Positions 51,861 through 60,507 of a DNA stretch of 64,000 nucleotides are shown here, one piece after another. Every line of letters starts with the position of its first letter. Position 1 is the stretch's first letter. This DNA is from Candidatus Poribacteria bacterium (GTDB taxonomy: Bacteria; Poribacteria; WGA-4E; WGA-3G): assembly GCA_022827225.1 (NCBI GenBank), contig JAJDTJ010000026.1:40794-104793 (forward strand). The letters run 5' to 3'. The position numbers were made by a program, and so were the translations under genes. The notes under the pieces are model-generated. The model had not been told where the DNA came from. It ran no database searches and was given only the letters and a program-made list of their open reading frames with translations.

Positions 51861-51965
51861 GTGTCGTCTTCCGCTTCGCGGGTTATAGACATCCCGCCAG
51901 TAGATTTTGATTCAGAGGAGACTTATTACCGTCCGATTTTGGAATACAACTTGTTTCGTCCGTAG
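51861..51965 (+). pseudogene. Short gene remnant (YYRPILEYNLFRP)
   Basis: A 34-codon frame from GTG 51861 ends at TAG 51963-51965 with the text SEETYYRPILEYNLFRP. This looks like the N-terminal motif of a larger secretion- or pilus-type protein (GspC/PilP-like) cut off early. Assignment is from memory of the motif and is weak. Confidence 0.3.
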
Positions 51966-51969
51966 GGAT

Positions 51970-53028
51970 TCACGCCGAGCCGTCTTGGTAAGGACCGATC
52001 TCCTCTTCAGTTTGCTCGGTTTTCCGAGATGCCCCCTTAAATACAGCGTAAAGATACCAGAACGCAGGCACCAACAGCACAATGCCGATACCCAGCACAA
52101 TCAGTACCGGACGTAGTACAGTATCTGGTGCAGCGGTATTTGAAAAGGTTAAGTCCGGTGTGACAAGGGACGGATACTGGGCCAATCCCCAACCGAAGAC
52201 GATAAGTGTAACCTGTATCGGGACAAGGCGGCGTGCGAGTCGGAATTGACGGTTCCAAATCGTCCAGATTGCCCACACTGCCACTGCGCCTGTCAGGACT
52301 TGAAACGGGATTGACCAAGATGCCCTTGCGAGTCCACGCCGAATTGTCGGGGCACCGTCAGCAGATAAGATAAAGCTCAATCCCGCCATGGCGCCGACGC
52401 TCACCGCTGCGATGAGGGCGCGTCGCCGAAAATCCTCTTGTAACTCGGGGTCATCCGTCTCCAGCGTGAGGTACACTGCAGCGAGCAAGGCACAGAGTGT
52501 CAGGGTGAAAAAACCGATTGCGAAGGGAAACGGGGCGAGCCACGCTGAGATAAAGTCAGTATCTACAAAGCCTGTTTCTATGTCAACGTGAATTGTGCCG
52601 GACGCAACCGCCCCCAACGTAACGCCCAACATCACAGGTGTGATGACACTCCCAATAGCGAATACGCGACTCCAACGACGATGTGTTGTATCGGATTGGA
52701 CATCGTAGGTGCGAAACACAAACGCTGAACCTCGTAGCACAATCCCGATGAGCATTAATGTTAAGGGGATATGCAAAGCCGTGCTGATCGCCGCGAATGC
52801 GACTGGAAACGCCACAAAAAGCAGCACGACAATCACGATCAACCAGACATGGTTCGCTTCCCAGATGGGTGCGATGGCTTGTGTGATAAGTGCGCGTTGT
52901 GATTTCGCCCGTGGACCCGTTGCAAACAGGTCCCAGATACCGCCGCCAAAATCTGCGCCCCCTGTCAATACATAGATAATCAAGGAGATAAGCATCACAC
53001 CGGCGATACAGAATTCAAGGGTCAGCAT
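51970..53028 (-). CDS. cydB: Cytochrome bd-type quinol oxidase subunit II
   Basis: From the ATG at 53028 this is a 352-residue integral membrane protein with about nine helices. Family marks are YVLTGGADFGGGIWDL, EANHVWLI and FPVAFAAISTALHIPL. With CydA it reduces oxygen with quinol electrons. It is 94 nt downstream of cydA. A TTG start (53052) is possible but less likely. The window thus carries both a bc/b6f-type complex and a bd oxidase. Confidence 0.92.
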   Translation of the reverse strand: MLTLEFCIAGVMLISLIIYVLTGGADFGGGIWDLFATGPRAKSQRALITQAIAPIWEANHVWLIVIVVLLFVAFPVAFAAISTALHIPLTLMLIGIVLRGSAFVFRTYDVQSDTTHRRWSRVFAIGSVITPVMLGVTLGAVASGTIHVDIETGFVDTDFISAWLAPFPFAIGFFTLTLCALLAAVYLTLETDDPELQEDFRRRALIAAVSVGAMAGLSFILSADGAPTIRRGLARASWSIPFQVLTGAVAVWAIWTIWNRQFRLARRLVPIQVTLIVFGWGLAQYPSLVTPDLTFSNTAAPDTVLRPVLIVLGIGIVLLVPAFWYLYAVFKGASRKTEQTEEEIGPYQDGSA

Positions 53029-53122
53029 AGGACTCTCTTCACCTTTTAGCAACTTTCAACGTTAAAGGAATGGAAGCGTGGAAGAAGGGAAGGATGGTGG
53101 AACTTCCGCTACGCTTCCTATC

Positions 53123-54421
53123 TTACAAGTGAGGACTCTGGAAAATATGACGGCGTAAGAGGACGATAACAATAATTGACAGGAAAATATAAAGCACCGT
53201 GAAACTAACAAAGGGGACGACAAGATTCGGCATCGGTGTTACTGCCTCTGACGTGCGCATGATATTGTAGATAACCCAGGGTTGCCGACCGACCTCCGTG
53301 ACCGTCCAACCCGCTTCAATTGCGATAAATCCGAGTGGGGTGCAGAACGTAACCAACCGTAGGTACCAGCGTTGGGTCGGCAGGCTTTTGTGTTTCCACG
53401 CGAGCCAACCGCCAAGGAGTCCAGTGATAATCAGCACGATCCCACAAGCGACCATAATCTGAAATGCGAAGTGCACGATTGTCACAGGCGGACGGTCTTC
53501 GCGTGGCACTTCTTTAAGCCCTATTATCTCTGCGTTGAAATCGGAATGTGCGAGGAAACTGAGTGCCTTCGGGATCTCAAGTGCGTATCGTGTTTCTTCG
53601 GCATCTTCGTCGGGGATACCGCCGATACGCAAAGGTGCGCCGCGTTCTGTCTCCCATTGTGCCTCCATCGCTGCGAGTTTGATAGGTTGATACTTCGCGA
53701 CCCGTTTCGCACTGATGTCTCCTGAAATCGGTTGGAGGATTGCGAACACGGTGCCGACACTCAAGGCAATCGCAAATGCCCGACGGTGGAACAAGTTATC
53801 CGGGTCGCGTCTGAGAAGATAGGCGTGGATACCGGCGACCGCGAATCCGACTGCGAGGAACGCAGCGATCGTCATGTGGAGTGCCTGACTGAATGAGGAG
53901 GGGTTAAGCATCGCTGCAATCGGATCAACGTCTGTCACCTCGCCATTGACGATGGAGAAGCCGGTAGGCGTGTTCATCCAAGCGTTGGCGGTAACAACGA
54001 AGATGCCGGACAAGGTGCCACCGAGTAGCACCATCATACCGGCGAACCAGTGTGCGTATTTCGGGATACGGTTCCAACCGTAGAGGTAAAGTCCTAAGAA
54101 GATCGCCTCAAGGAAGAATGCCAACCCTTCCAATGAAAAGGGCATCCCGATGATTGGACCGGCGTAAGCCATGAAATTGGGCCACAACAGCCCGAGTTCA
54201 AAAGAGAGAACGGTGCCGGAAACTGCTCCGACAGCGAACATGATAGCGGTACCTTTTGCCCACTGTTTCGCCAGCGTGAGGTAGACTTCTTCCCGCGTCT
54301 TGAGCCAGAGTCCTTCGGCAATTACCATCAACAACGGCATCGCTATGCCGACCACAGCGAAGATGATGTGAAATGCGAGTGACATCGCCATCTGAGCGCG
54401 TGCTGCCAATAGATCCGACAT
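53123..54421 (-). CDS. cydA: Cytochrome bd-type quinol oxidase subunit I
   Basis: From the ATG at 54421 (432 residues; AAGGAG 8 nt upstream) the protein has haem ligand His18 in MSLAFHIIF, the second His in QALHMTIAAF, and GWTVTEVGRQPW, the typical CydA motif. The periplasmic Q-loop is short, as in the cyanide-insensitive (CIO) type. It binds haems b and d and the quinol. The frame opens earlier at 54478 without a suitable ribosome-binding site. First of the cydAB pair. Confidence 0.93.
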   Translation of the reverse strand: MSDLLAARAQMAMSLAFHIIFAVVGIAMPLLMVIAEGLWLKTREEVYLTLAKQWAKGTAIMFAVGAVSGTVLSFELGLLWPNFMAYAGPIIGMPFSLEGLAFFLEAIFLGLYLYGWNRIPKYAHWFAGMMVLLGGTLSGIFVVTANAWMNTPTGFSIVNGEVTDVDPIAAMLNPSSFSQALHMTIAAFLAVGFAVAGIHAYLLRRDPDNLFHRRAFAIALSVGTVFAILQPISGDISAKRVAKYQPIKLAAMEAQWETERGAPLRIGGIPDEDAEETRYALEIPKALSFLAHSDFNAEIIGLKEVPREDRPPVTIVHFAFQIMVACGIVLIITGLLGGWLAWKHKSLPTQRWYLRLVTFCTPLGFIAIEAGWTVTEVGRQPWVIYNIMRTSEAVTPMPNLVVPFVSFTVLYIFLSIIVIVLLRRHIFQSPHL

Positions 54422-54490
54422 GAGCGTGTTCTCCTTCATGCACGAGCTGCACACCGGCGAGCGAACCCAAGCACCCACCCTATTTGTTAA

Positions 54491-54612
54491 CTATAGGACT
54501 TACGCATGGTAGAGATATTGATGGACGGAAGGATGGCGGGACACCCCCAATCTTCCTAGGGGAAACACCCAAGCAAAAACCCTTCCAATCTTACGTAAGT
54601 CCTGAACTATAG
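54491..54612. mobile_element. MITE-like element with CTATAGGACTTACG ends
   Basis: AGGACTTACG (54495-54504) and CGTAAGTCCT (54594-54603) are perfect 10-bp inverted repeats. CTAT and ATAG lie just outside, with a 3-nt bulge. The 120-nt element has no ORF and fills the gap between cydA and the PhyH gene. Confidence 0.55.
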
Positions 54613-54619
54613 AGATGCA

Positions 54620-55444
54620 TCACGCGACCCAGGGTTCAAGTCCGAGGAGTCTCTTTCCGAGCGGTGTCAACTCGGCTGTCTTACCGTGGTAATGCTCCTT
54701 CTCTTTCTGCTCTTTTCCGAGACCGGTTAGCCGTTCACGCCACCCTTTGACTCTGCCTTCGCTTGTCTGTTTGCCTTCATTGGGTGCGGGTGACATCGTG
54801 ATGTATTGTGCCATCCGAGGACGTTGTGCAGAATTCGGGCTGCTGCCGTGTGGTAATGCGCTGTGCCAGATGACAAGATCACCAGCTTTCCCAGCAACAG
54901 GGACCGCCTCGGCTTGGTAATCTCGGACGACGTGCCGCGGGTTTGCATCCTCAGGAAGGTCGTTCAACCACGCCTCTAACTTCCGATGGAACCCCGGAAT
55001 ACAGGTAAACGCCCCTTGATTACCGGGTGTATCCGCCAGATATAGTACACCTTGCACCTTCAAACGCACCGGCATACTATCCAACGACATATCCCAATGC
55101 AGGTAAGGACCGGTGAACTTCCAATCTGGCCGTTCCGGCGGATTCATACTTGCCCGATCAAAACTGACCCAGAGTTTATCATTCCCCCAAATCTCTGAGA
55201 ACGCCTGATGGATACGCGGATATTGGCGGTTATCCCACAACGCTTGGTGCTGGTAAATTTCGACCATAATACTCCGGCGTGGCGGGTCAGGATACCAACT
55301 GTCCGGGTCATCACCATCCATTTCAAGAAAATCCCAGACGGCTTGTTCCGCAGCGCGACAATTTTCGAGTGGCACCGCTTCTGGTACGACAACATAACCG
55401 TGCTCTTCCCAAAATTCTAAAGCTTCTGCATCAAAAACTGGCAT
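54620..55444 (-). CDS. Phytanoyl-CoA dioxygenase (PhyH) family protein
   Basis: From the ATG at 55444 (274 residues; AAAAGGAG 8 nt upstream) the Fe(II)/2-oxoglutarate oxygenase shows HWD (in GPYLHWDMS) and a distal His in SALPHGSSPNS. QRPRMAQYITMSP likely includes the Arg that binds 2-oxoglutarate. The PhyH family hydroxylates many small molecules; the substrate is unknown. It is divergent from the Gfo/Idh/MocA gene. Confidence 0.88.
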   Translation of the reverse strand: MPVFDAEALEFWEEHGYVVVPEAVPLENCRAAEQAVWDFLEMDGDDPDSWYPDPPRRSIMVEIYQHQALWDNRQYPRIHQAFSEIWGNDKLWVSFDRASMNPPERPDWKFTGPYLHWDMSLDSMPVRLKVQGVLYLADTPGNQGAFTCIPGFHRKLEAWLNDLPEDANPRHVVRDYQAEAVPVAGKAGDLVIWHSALPHGSSPNSAQRPRMAQYITMSPAPNEGKQTSEGRVKGWRERLTGLGKEQKEKEHYHGKTAELTPLGKRLLGLEPWVA

Positions 55445-55579
55445 GAGTTTCTCCTTTTCAGTTTCAAGCTGTTCTATGAACAGAGAACGTTTCGACTTGT
55501 TTGAGAATCCATGTAATCTTAAGGATACCACAAAACAGAGAGACAATTCAAATTTTATCGAAACGCTGAAAAAATTTTC

Positions 55580-55608
55580 TTGAAATCAATGCAACCTTGT
55601 GGTAAAGT
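55580..55608 (+). promoter_or_regulatory. Candidate promoter of the Gfo/Idh/MocA-PhyH pair
   Basis: TTGAAA (55580-55585, 5/6) and TAAAGT (55603-55608, 4/6) are 17 nt apart, about 58 nt before the ATG at 55666. Confidence 0.4.
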
Positions 55609-55665
55609 ATGAACACTTTCGTGGATACCATTTAGTGAATACTGAGACGGAGAGGTATATTTCCA

Positions 55666-56619
55666 ATGCTTAAAGCAGGATTTATCGGTGCAGGTGGACG
55701 CAGTCAAGGGGCACATTATCCGAGCGTTAACCGTCTGGAAGATGATGTCGAGATGCTCGGTGCGTGTGAACTCGATGAGGCAAAACTTGCGCAAGTCGCG
55801 CAGAAATACGAGTTCCCGCATACCTTCACAGATCACCGTAAAATGTTAGATACTTTGGACTTAGATGTCGTCTATTGCGTCATGAACGAAAAGTGGATTT
55901 TGCAACCCGCTCTGGATTGTCTCAACGCTGGCAAGCATCTCTTCATAGAGAAACCGCCGGGTGCAAACAGCGACGAAACCCAACAATTACTTGAGGCAGC
56001 AATCGCCAATGATGTCTACTGCATGGTGGGGTTCCAGCGCAGATACGCAGCTGTTACCCGCGAAGCCATGCGCCGCGTCGCAGAAAAGGGACCCGTAACA
56101 TTAGCCGTTACCACTTTTAACAAACAGATGTTGGGGGGGAATCGCGAATTTACGACGACGCTCTGGAACGATGTCTGTCACGTCGTCGATTTACTTCGCT
56201 ATATGGCGGGTGGCGAACCTGTGGAAGTCACGGCACATCGCGACACTTTTGGTGCGGAACAACGCAACTTCTATACCGCCTTCGTCCGTTTCGATAATAA
56301 CGTCACAGGTGTGCTTTTCGGAAGTCGTGCATCGGGTGGACGTGTGCTGCGCTCCGAGCTGCACGGTGTCGGTATCGGTTGTTACATGAAGATTCCCGAA
56401 GAAATCGAAATTCATGAGAATAACCAAAGAAGTGTGATGGGGGGTTGGGAAGTCGATGGTGTAGACGAGCGCGATCACCCGAGTTATGAAGGTGTGCTAA
56501 CCATGCACCAGCACTTCGTTGACAGCGTCCGCAACAAGACAGTCCCGCTCACGGACCTCCGCGATGTCATTCACTCCATCCATCTTGTGGATCAGATAGA
56601 AGGACCTTTACCGGATTAA
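55666..56619 (+). CDS. Gfo/Idh/MocA family oxidoreductase
   Basis: The 317-residue NAD(P)-dependent oxidoreductase has an N-terminal Rossmann fold (AGFIGAGGRSQGAH), the family EKP motif (FIEKPPGAN) at about residue 100, and a C-terminal alpha/beta domain with NDVCHVVDLLRYM. Such enzymes act on sugars or inositols. The substrate is unknown. GGAG lies upstream of the ATG. It is 49 nt before a second PhyH gene, so the pair may form a pathway. Confidence 0.9.
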   Translation: MLKAGFIGAGGRSQGAHYPSVNRLEDDVEMLGACELDEAKLAQVAQKYEFPHTFTDHRKMLDTLDLDVVYCVMNEKWILQPALDCLNAGKHLFIEKPPGANSDETQQLLEAAIANDVYCMVGFQRRYAAVTREAMRRVAEKGPVTLAVTTFNKQMLGGNREFTTTLWNDVCHVVDLLRYMAGGEPVEVTAHRDTFGAEQRNFYTAFVRFDNNVTGVLFGSRASGGRVLRSELHGVGIGCYMKIPEEIEIHENNQRSVMGGWEVDGVDERDHPSYEGVLTMHQHFVDSVRNKTVPLTDLRDVIHSIHLVDQIEGPLPD

Positions 56620-56668
56620 GGGGTTCGTGTACTGAAACAAATATGGAAACGAATTGGAGATTGAATCT

Positions 56669-57532
56669 ATGCTTGATGAACGCCATCTACAACATCAGAT
56701 GACAGACGAACAGCGCGACCGTCTAAATGGGGATGGATATTTCACCGTTGAAAATGCGCTCCCGTTAGACCTTGTTGAACGTCTCGAAGCACGGGTGGAT
56801 AGCATCTATCAGGATCATCTTGATGCCGGTTATGACCCGCATACCAAAAATCAGTTGACAGCGCATAAAAACTTTTTCTATCCAAACTTCCTCGGCAGAG
56901 ATCAGATTTTCGTAAACATTCTGGACTGGTATAAAACGTTCCCGAAGGTCTGGGGTATTCTGGGATGGAACATCTACTCCTACCACAGCCATTTCATTGT
57001 CACACCGCCGCGTCCGGAGGCGGTTCGCGGTAAACCGGCACCCCTCGGTTGGCACCAAGACAGCGGACGCGTTAATATTGAGATCGAAAGTTCACCACGT
57101 CCCCGCCTTTCCATTAAAGTTGTCTACTGGCTATCCGACTGTTCCGAAGTCGGACGCGGGAATTTCTATGTCATTCCGGGGAGCCACCTCTGGGATAAGC
57201 TCGAGCGTCCAGCGGACGGCTCCATGCCGGAAGGTGCGACCCCTGTCTGTTGTAAACCCGGCGATGCCGTTTTCTTTGACCGTCGCCTATGGCACGCCCG
57301 CAGCGAGAACGATTCCGACATCACGCGTAAAGGTCTCTTCTACGGCTACGGCTACCGTTGGCTCCGAAGTAAGGACAATATGACGATCCCGAAGGAGATG
57401 TTCGAGCGAAACGATCCGATCCGGCAACAACTGCTTGGCGGCGGGACTAACGCAAACGGACATTTTTCACCCAAAGACGCGGATGTTCCGCTGAAAGTAT
57501 GGCTTGAAGAACACGGTGTCATTGCAAACTGA
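56669..57532 (+). CDS. Phytanoyl-CoA dioxygenase (PhyH) family protein
   Basis: The 287-residue protein starts at the ATG at 56669, with GGAG 9 nt upstream; a TTG at 56654 is inside the ribosome-binding region. Fe ligands are HQD (LGWHQDSG) and a distal His in RRLWHARSEN. GNFYVIPGSHLWDKL is typical of PhyH. Substrate unknown. It is not closely similar to the PhyH protein at 54620 and probably acts on something else. Confidence 0.88.
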   Translation: MLDERHLQHQMTDEQRDRLNGDGYFTVENALPLDLVERLEARVDSIYQDHLDAGYDPHTKNQLTAHKNFFYPNFLGRDQIFVNILDWYKTFPKVWGILGWNIYSYHSHFIVTPPRPEAVRGKPAPLGWHQDSGRVNIEIESSPRPRLSIKVVYWLSDCSEVGRGNFYVIPGSHLWDKLERPADGSMPEGATPVCCKPGDAVFFDRRLWHARSENDSDITRKGLFYGYGYRWLRSKDNMTIPKEMFERNDPIRQQLLGGGTNANGHFSPKDADVPLKVWLEEHGVIAN

Positions 57533-57586
57533 ATGCAAATGTTCGCTATCTTTCAACTGGAGCGTTGAGCGAGCTGCGTGCCCTCA

Positions 57587-58417
57587 TTATTCCCGCAAAG
57601 GCGACTTTCCTTCAAAATCATGCCGCGGCGTTTGACAAACTCCGATTAAATCGAGGCCTTCGTTGGGGCATCTCTCTGTGACGTAAAAATCGGAGACGGT
57701 GAGACCGTACATCAGGGCCCCACGAGTAACACTTATGAACAACTTTAACAGCTTACCTCCGATATCAAAACTAAATTGTAACAATCGTTTGGGGAGCCAC
57801 TGCCGCAGTTTCAAGATATCCCACTTGAAAATCTGTTGAATATGCTGGGCCCGCGTCTCTTGAAATTGATGAACTTTTGAACTCCCTTGGAGTGAGTAAA
57901 GCGTTACATCTTTAAAGCCTGTCAAAAGAAGGTCTCGGAACTCGTCAGCGTTGTATTCGCGTTCGTGGTAGGGCCATTGAAAACCGGTAGAACGCCGAAA
58001 TAGAGAATGCCGATTCGGCGTTGAAATCAGAAGAACCCCTGAGGGGCCCGATAAACATTTTCCTACCTCTGACAAAAATTGTACCGGTGCTTTTAGATGT
58101 TCAATGACGTGAAAACAACAGACGACATCAAATGAACAGGGTGAATACGCTGAAATTCCCGAAACATCTTGAATCTGGAAACTAAGATTAGGCAGGGCAT
58201 ATCTCCGCTTTGCCCGTCGAATCGTTTTTTCATCTTTATCAATAGCAATAACCTCTTTCGCGTGTTGTGCTAACAGGTAGGTTCCATAACCTTCGCCACA
58301 TCCAACATCCAATACCCGCTGTGCTTGTACAAATTGCACCGCATGTTCATAGACAGCACGATACTGACAATAAAATGGATGATTCGTTCTTTTGGTAGGG
58401 TCTGTTCTTTCCGCCAT
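57587..58417 (-). CDS. SAM-dependent class I methyltransferase
   Basis: The 276-residue protein has VLDVGCGEGYGTYLLAQ (SAM motif I, about residue 36), VIAIDKDEKTI, and FDVVCCFHVIEHL. It resembles UbiG-type and glycan-biosynthesis methyltransferases. Genomic position at the end of a glycosyltransferase set suggests methylation of a surface glycan or lipid carrier. That is inference. The flippase-like gene lies 108 nt upstream, with a repeat element between. Confidence 0.85.
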   Translation of the reverse strand: MAERTDPTKRTNHPFYCQYRAVYEHAVQFVQAQRVLDVGCGEGYGTYLLAQHAKEVIAIDKDEKTIRRAKRRYALPNLSFQIQDVSGISAYSPCSFDVVCCFHVIEHLKAPVQFLSEVGKCLSGPSGVLLISTPNRHSLFRRSTGFQWPYHEREYNADEFRDLLLTGFKDVTLYSLQGSSKVHQFQETRAQHIQQIFKWDILKLRQWLPKRLLQFSFDIGGKLLKLFISVTRGALMYGLTVSDFYVTERCPNEGLDLIGVCQTPRHDFEGKSPLRE

Positions 58418-58442
58418 AAAAGGGAAGTCTCCTTATGGGTGT

Positions 58443-58547
58443 TTATAGTAAAGTTAAGAATTAATTGGGCACTCTATGTAGGTTCGGTTTCCTAACCGAA
58501 CCTACCAGGGGATGAAAAAGTCTCTTTATTTTTTCGTTTTACTATAA
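58443..58547. mobile_element. MITE-like element with a 12-bp perfect palindrome
   Basis: TTATAGTAAA (58443-58452) and TTTACTATAA (58538-58547) are inverted repeats. Between them lies GTAGGTTCGGTT-TCCT-AACCGAACCTAC (58478-58505), a perfect 12-bp stem. The ends resemble the IS630-type end at 63860-63885. The element reaches into the last codons of the flippase-like gene. Confidence 0.65.
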
Positions 58548-59491
58548 TTTCTTAAACGCCACCAGTAAAGCCCAAAAGCCATGCCTATCAATATAAGTTC
58601 AGTACTCAACGTCCACAGTCGGGAGAGGAGTGCAACAAGCGTAGCTGTTGCAGGTGGTAGGACACTCGTTAGGAGCAGGCTTAAGACCCCTTCTCGAACG
58701 CCCAAGCCACTCGGTGTGATAATGCTAAGAAACCCGATGCTCCACGCCACAGCGTAGGTTCCTGTTACGACAGGGAGTTGTGAAATGGACACGGGGGTGA
58801 GACTCTTGATAAAGACAAAAAAGGCGATACCTAAAAACGTCCAAAGGAAAAGATAAGCACCGGTAAAATACAGAACGCCTGAGACTGAAAACATCGCACA
58901 GCATTGCTTTATCAGGCGCGGCAAGGTTTTTCGGATGCATTGCCTATATAGCAAGGCAACCCCTCCGCCAAGTATCACTATCCCGAAACTCGTTATGAGC
59001 ACGCCTGTTTTATAGGGCATCTGGAGACTGAAAGTTAGCCAGTTTTGGCGGTGGAAAGTTTCTGCGTGCCGTAATATAGGAAATCCGAGGATACATCCCA
59101 AGCAACACTGAAAAGTGAGTTGAACACAAGTGGCAAGCATAGCAGGGGTCTTCTCTATGCCGAACCTGCGCGAGAGAGAAAGCATCCACACAAACTGTCC
59201 GATTTTTCCCGGCAGATACCGGCCGAGCTGTGATAACTGAAAAAATGTCCACCCTGATAGAAAAGAGATTGATTTGCCACTCGCCACCCGGTAGGAGAAG
59301 AACCACGGAATGCCAAGTATACTGAAATAGACAAGCAACAGCATGAGAGAGACTATTAACCAGAGTGGAGACTGAAACGCTATCACCTTCACTTCTATTT
59401 CCGCGAGCAGTTTGTAAAGTCGTTTGACGAGGAAGAAGATCAGCATTGCTGCGATTAACAGTCTTCCGCATCTCAGCAGAGAGGCGTACAT
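58526..59491 (-). CDS. Flippase-like membrane protein (UPF0104/LPG synthase TM domain)
   Basis: The 321-residue protein has about eight membrane helices and the family signature ITPSGLGVREG near residue 245. Family members are related to the MprF membrane domain and AglD and are thought to move lipids or lipid-linked sugars across the membrane. The start codon overlaps the GT2 stop (TAATG). The last few residues, SKTKK, are encoded by the end of a MITE, so the original C-terminus may have been different. Confidence 0.82.
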   Translation of the reverse strand: MYASLLRCGRLLIAAMLIFFLVKRLYKLLAEIEVKVIAFQSPLWLIVSLMLLLVYFSILGIPWFFSYRVASGKSISFLSGWTFFQLSQLGRYLPGKIGQFVWMLSLSRRFGIEKTPAMLATCVQLTFQCCLGCILGFPILRHAETFHRQNWLTFSLQMPYKTGVLITSFGIVILGGGVALLYRQCIRKTLPRLIKQCCAMFSVSGVLYFTGAYLFLWTFLGIAFFVFIKSLTPVSISQLPVVTGTYAVAWSIGFLSIITPSGLGVREGVLSLLLTSVLPPATATLVALLSRLWTLSTELILIGMAFGLYWWRLRNYSKTKK

Positions 59492-60507
59492 TATGTTTGC
59501 GGTGTCCCTTTACTTGCTGAGGGAGTATTTTCTGATGTTTTCTTTTCCATAACGCGTCGTTCCAGTCGGGAGATCAGTCCGATAACAAGTTCACCCAGTA
59601 ACCCGATAGAGAAGAATTGGATACCTAGGATTATCATCAAAACAGATAACATAAGGAGGGGACGGAAGCCGACACCGCCTTCGAGCACCCATAAAACCGC
59701 GAGGTAGAGCCCGATCAGGATACCGATAAAAGCAACGATTACACCAATCGTGCCAAAAACGTGCAGCGGACGTTTGAGGTATTTCGTCAAAAATAACACG
59801 GTGAACAAGTCAAAGAAGCCTTTCGGTATCCGTTTGAACCCGTATTTGGAGACCCCAAACCGCCGGGGATGATGTTTCACCTTGACTTCACCGACTTTAT
59901 AGCCTGCTTGATGTGCTAATATCGGGATATACCGATGCAGGTCACCGTAGAAATGAAGTTCTTTGATAACTTCGGCACGGTAAACCTTGAACCCACAATT
60001 CATGTCGTGGAGTTTCACGCCAGTGAAAAATGCTGTGATGCGGTTGAAAAAGAAAGAGAATACCCGCTTCTCCAGCGGATCTTTGCGTGGATATTTCCAC
60101 CCGGAAACAACATAGTAGTTTCCAGTATTTAGTTTTTCCAACAACTTCGGTATTTCGCTTGGGTCGTCTTGCAGATCAGCGTCCATGGTGATAACAATGT
60201 TTCCTGTCGCTGCAGCGAATCCCGCCATGAGTGCTTCTGCCTTGCCTTGATTACGTTTGAAATGGATGGCATGCATCGTGAATTGGTGGGTCTGGATTTC
60301 CGACAGCACATCCAAGATTTCTATTGTTCTATCCGTGCTACCGTCATTGATAATAATAACTTCGGCGCGGTGATAGGCATGCGTTTTCAGTACCGCCTGA
60401 ATCTGCTCTAACAAAATAGGGAGCGATTCCGCTTCGTTGTATGCGGGGATTACTATAGAAAGATAAGGGGTGTCAGGCGTTGTTTTTGACACTGCGTTGA
60501 TAAACAT
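59491..60507 (-). CDS. GT2 family glycosyltransferase (polyprenyl-phosphate hexose synthase-like)
   Basis: The 338-residue protein has an N-terminal GT2 domain with VIPAYNEAESLPILL, INDGSTD, DADLQDDP and NCGFKVYR. Two C-terminal membrane helices follow (about 240-310). This layout is typical of dolichyl/undecaprenyl-phosphate mannose or glucose synthases (DPM1/GtrB/ArnC type). It would make the donor used by the GT39 enzyme. The start at 60507 overlaps the end of the GT4 gene by 35 nt; a GTG at 60489 is an alternative. Confidence 0.87.
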   Translation of the reverse strand: MFINAVSKTTPDTPYLSIVIPAYNEAESLPILLEQIQAVLKTHAYHRAEVIIINDGSTDRTIEILDVLSEIQTHQFTMHAIHFKRNQGKAEALMAGFAAATGNIVITMDADLQDDPSEIPKLLEKLNTGNYYVVSGWKYPRKDPLEKRVFSFFFNRITAFFTGVKLHDMNCGFKVYRAEVIKELHFYGDLHRYIPILAHQAGYKVGEVKVKHHPRRFGVSKYGFKRIPKGFFDLFTVLFLTKYLKRPLHVFGTIGVIVAFIGILIGLYLAVLWVLEGGVGFRPLLMLSVLMIILGIQFFSIGLLGELVIGLISRLERRVMEKKTSENTPSASKGTPQT

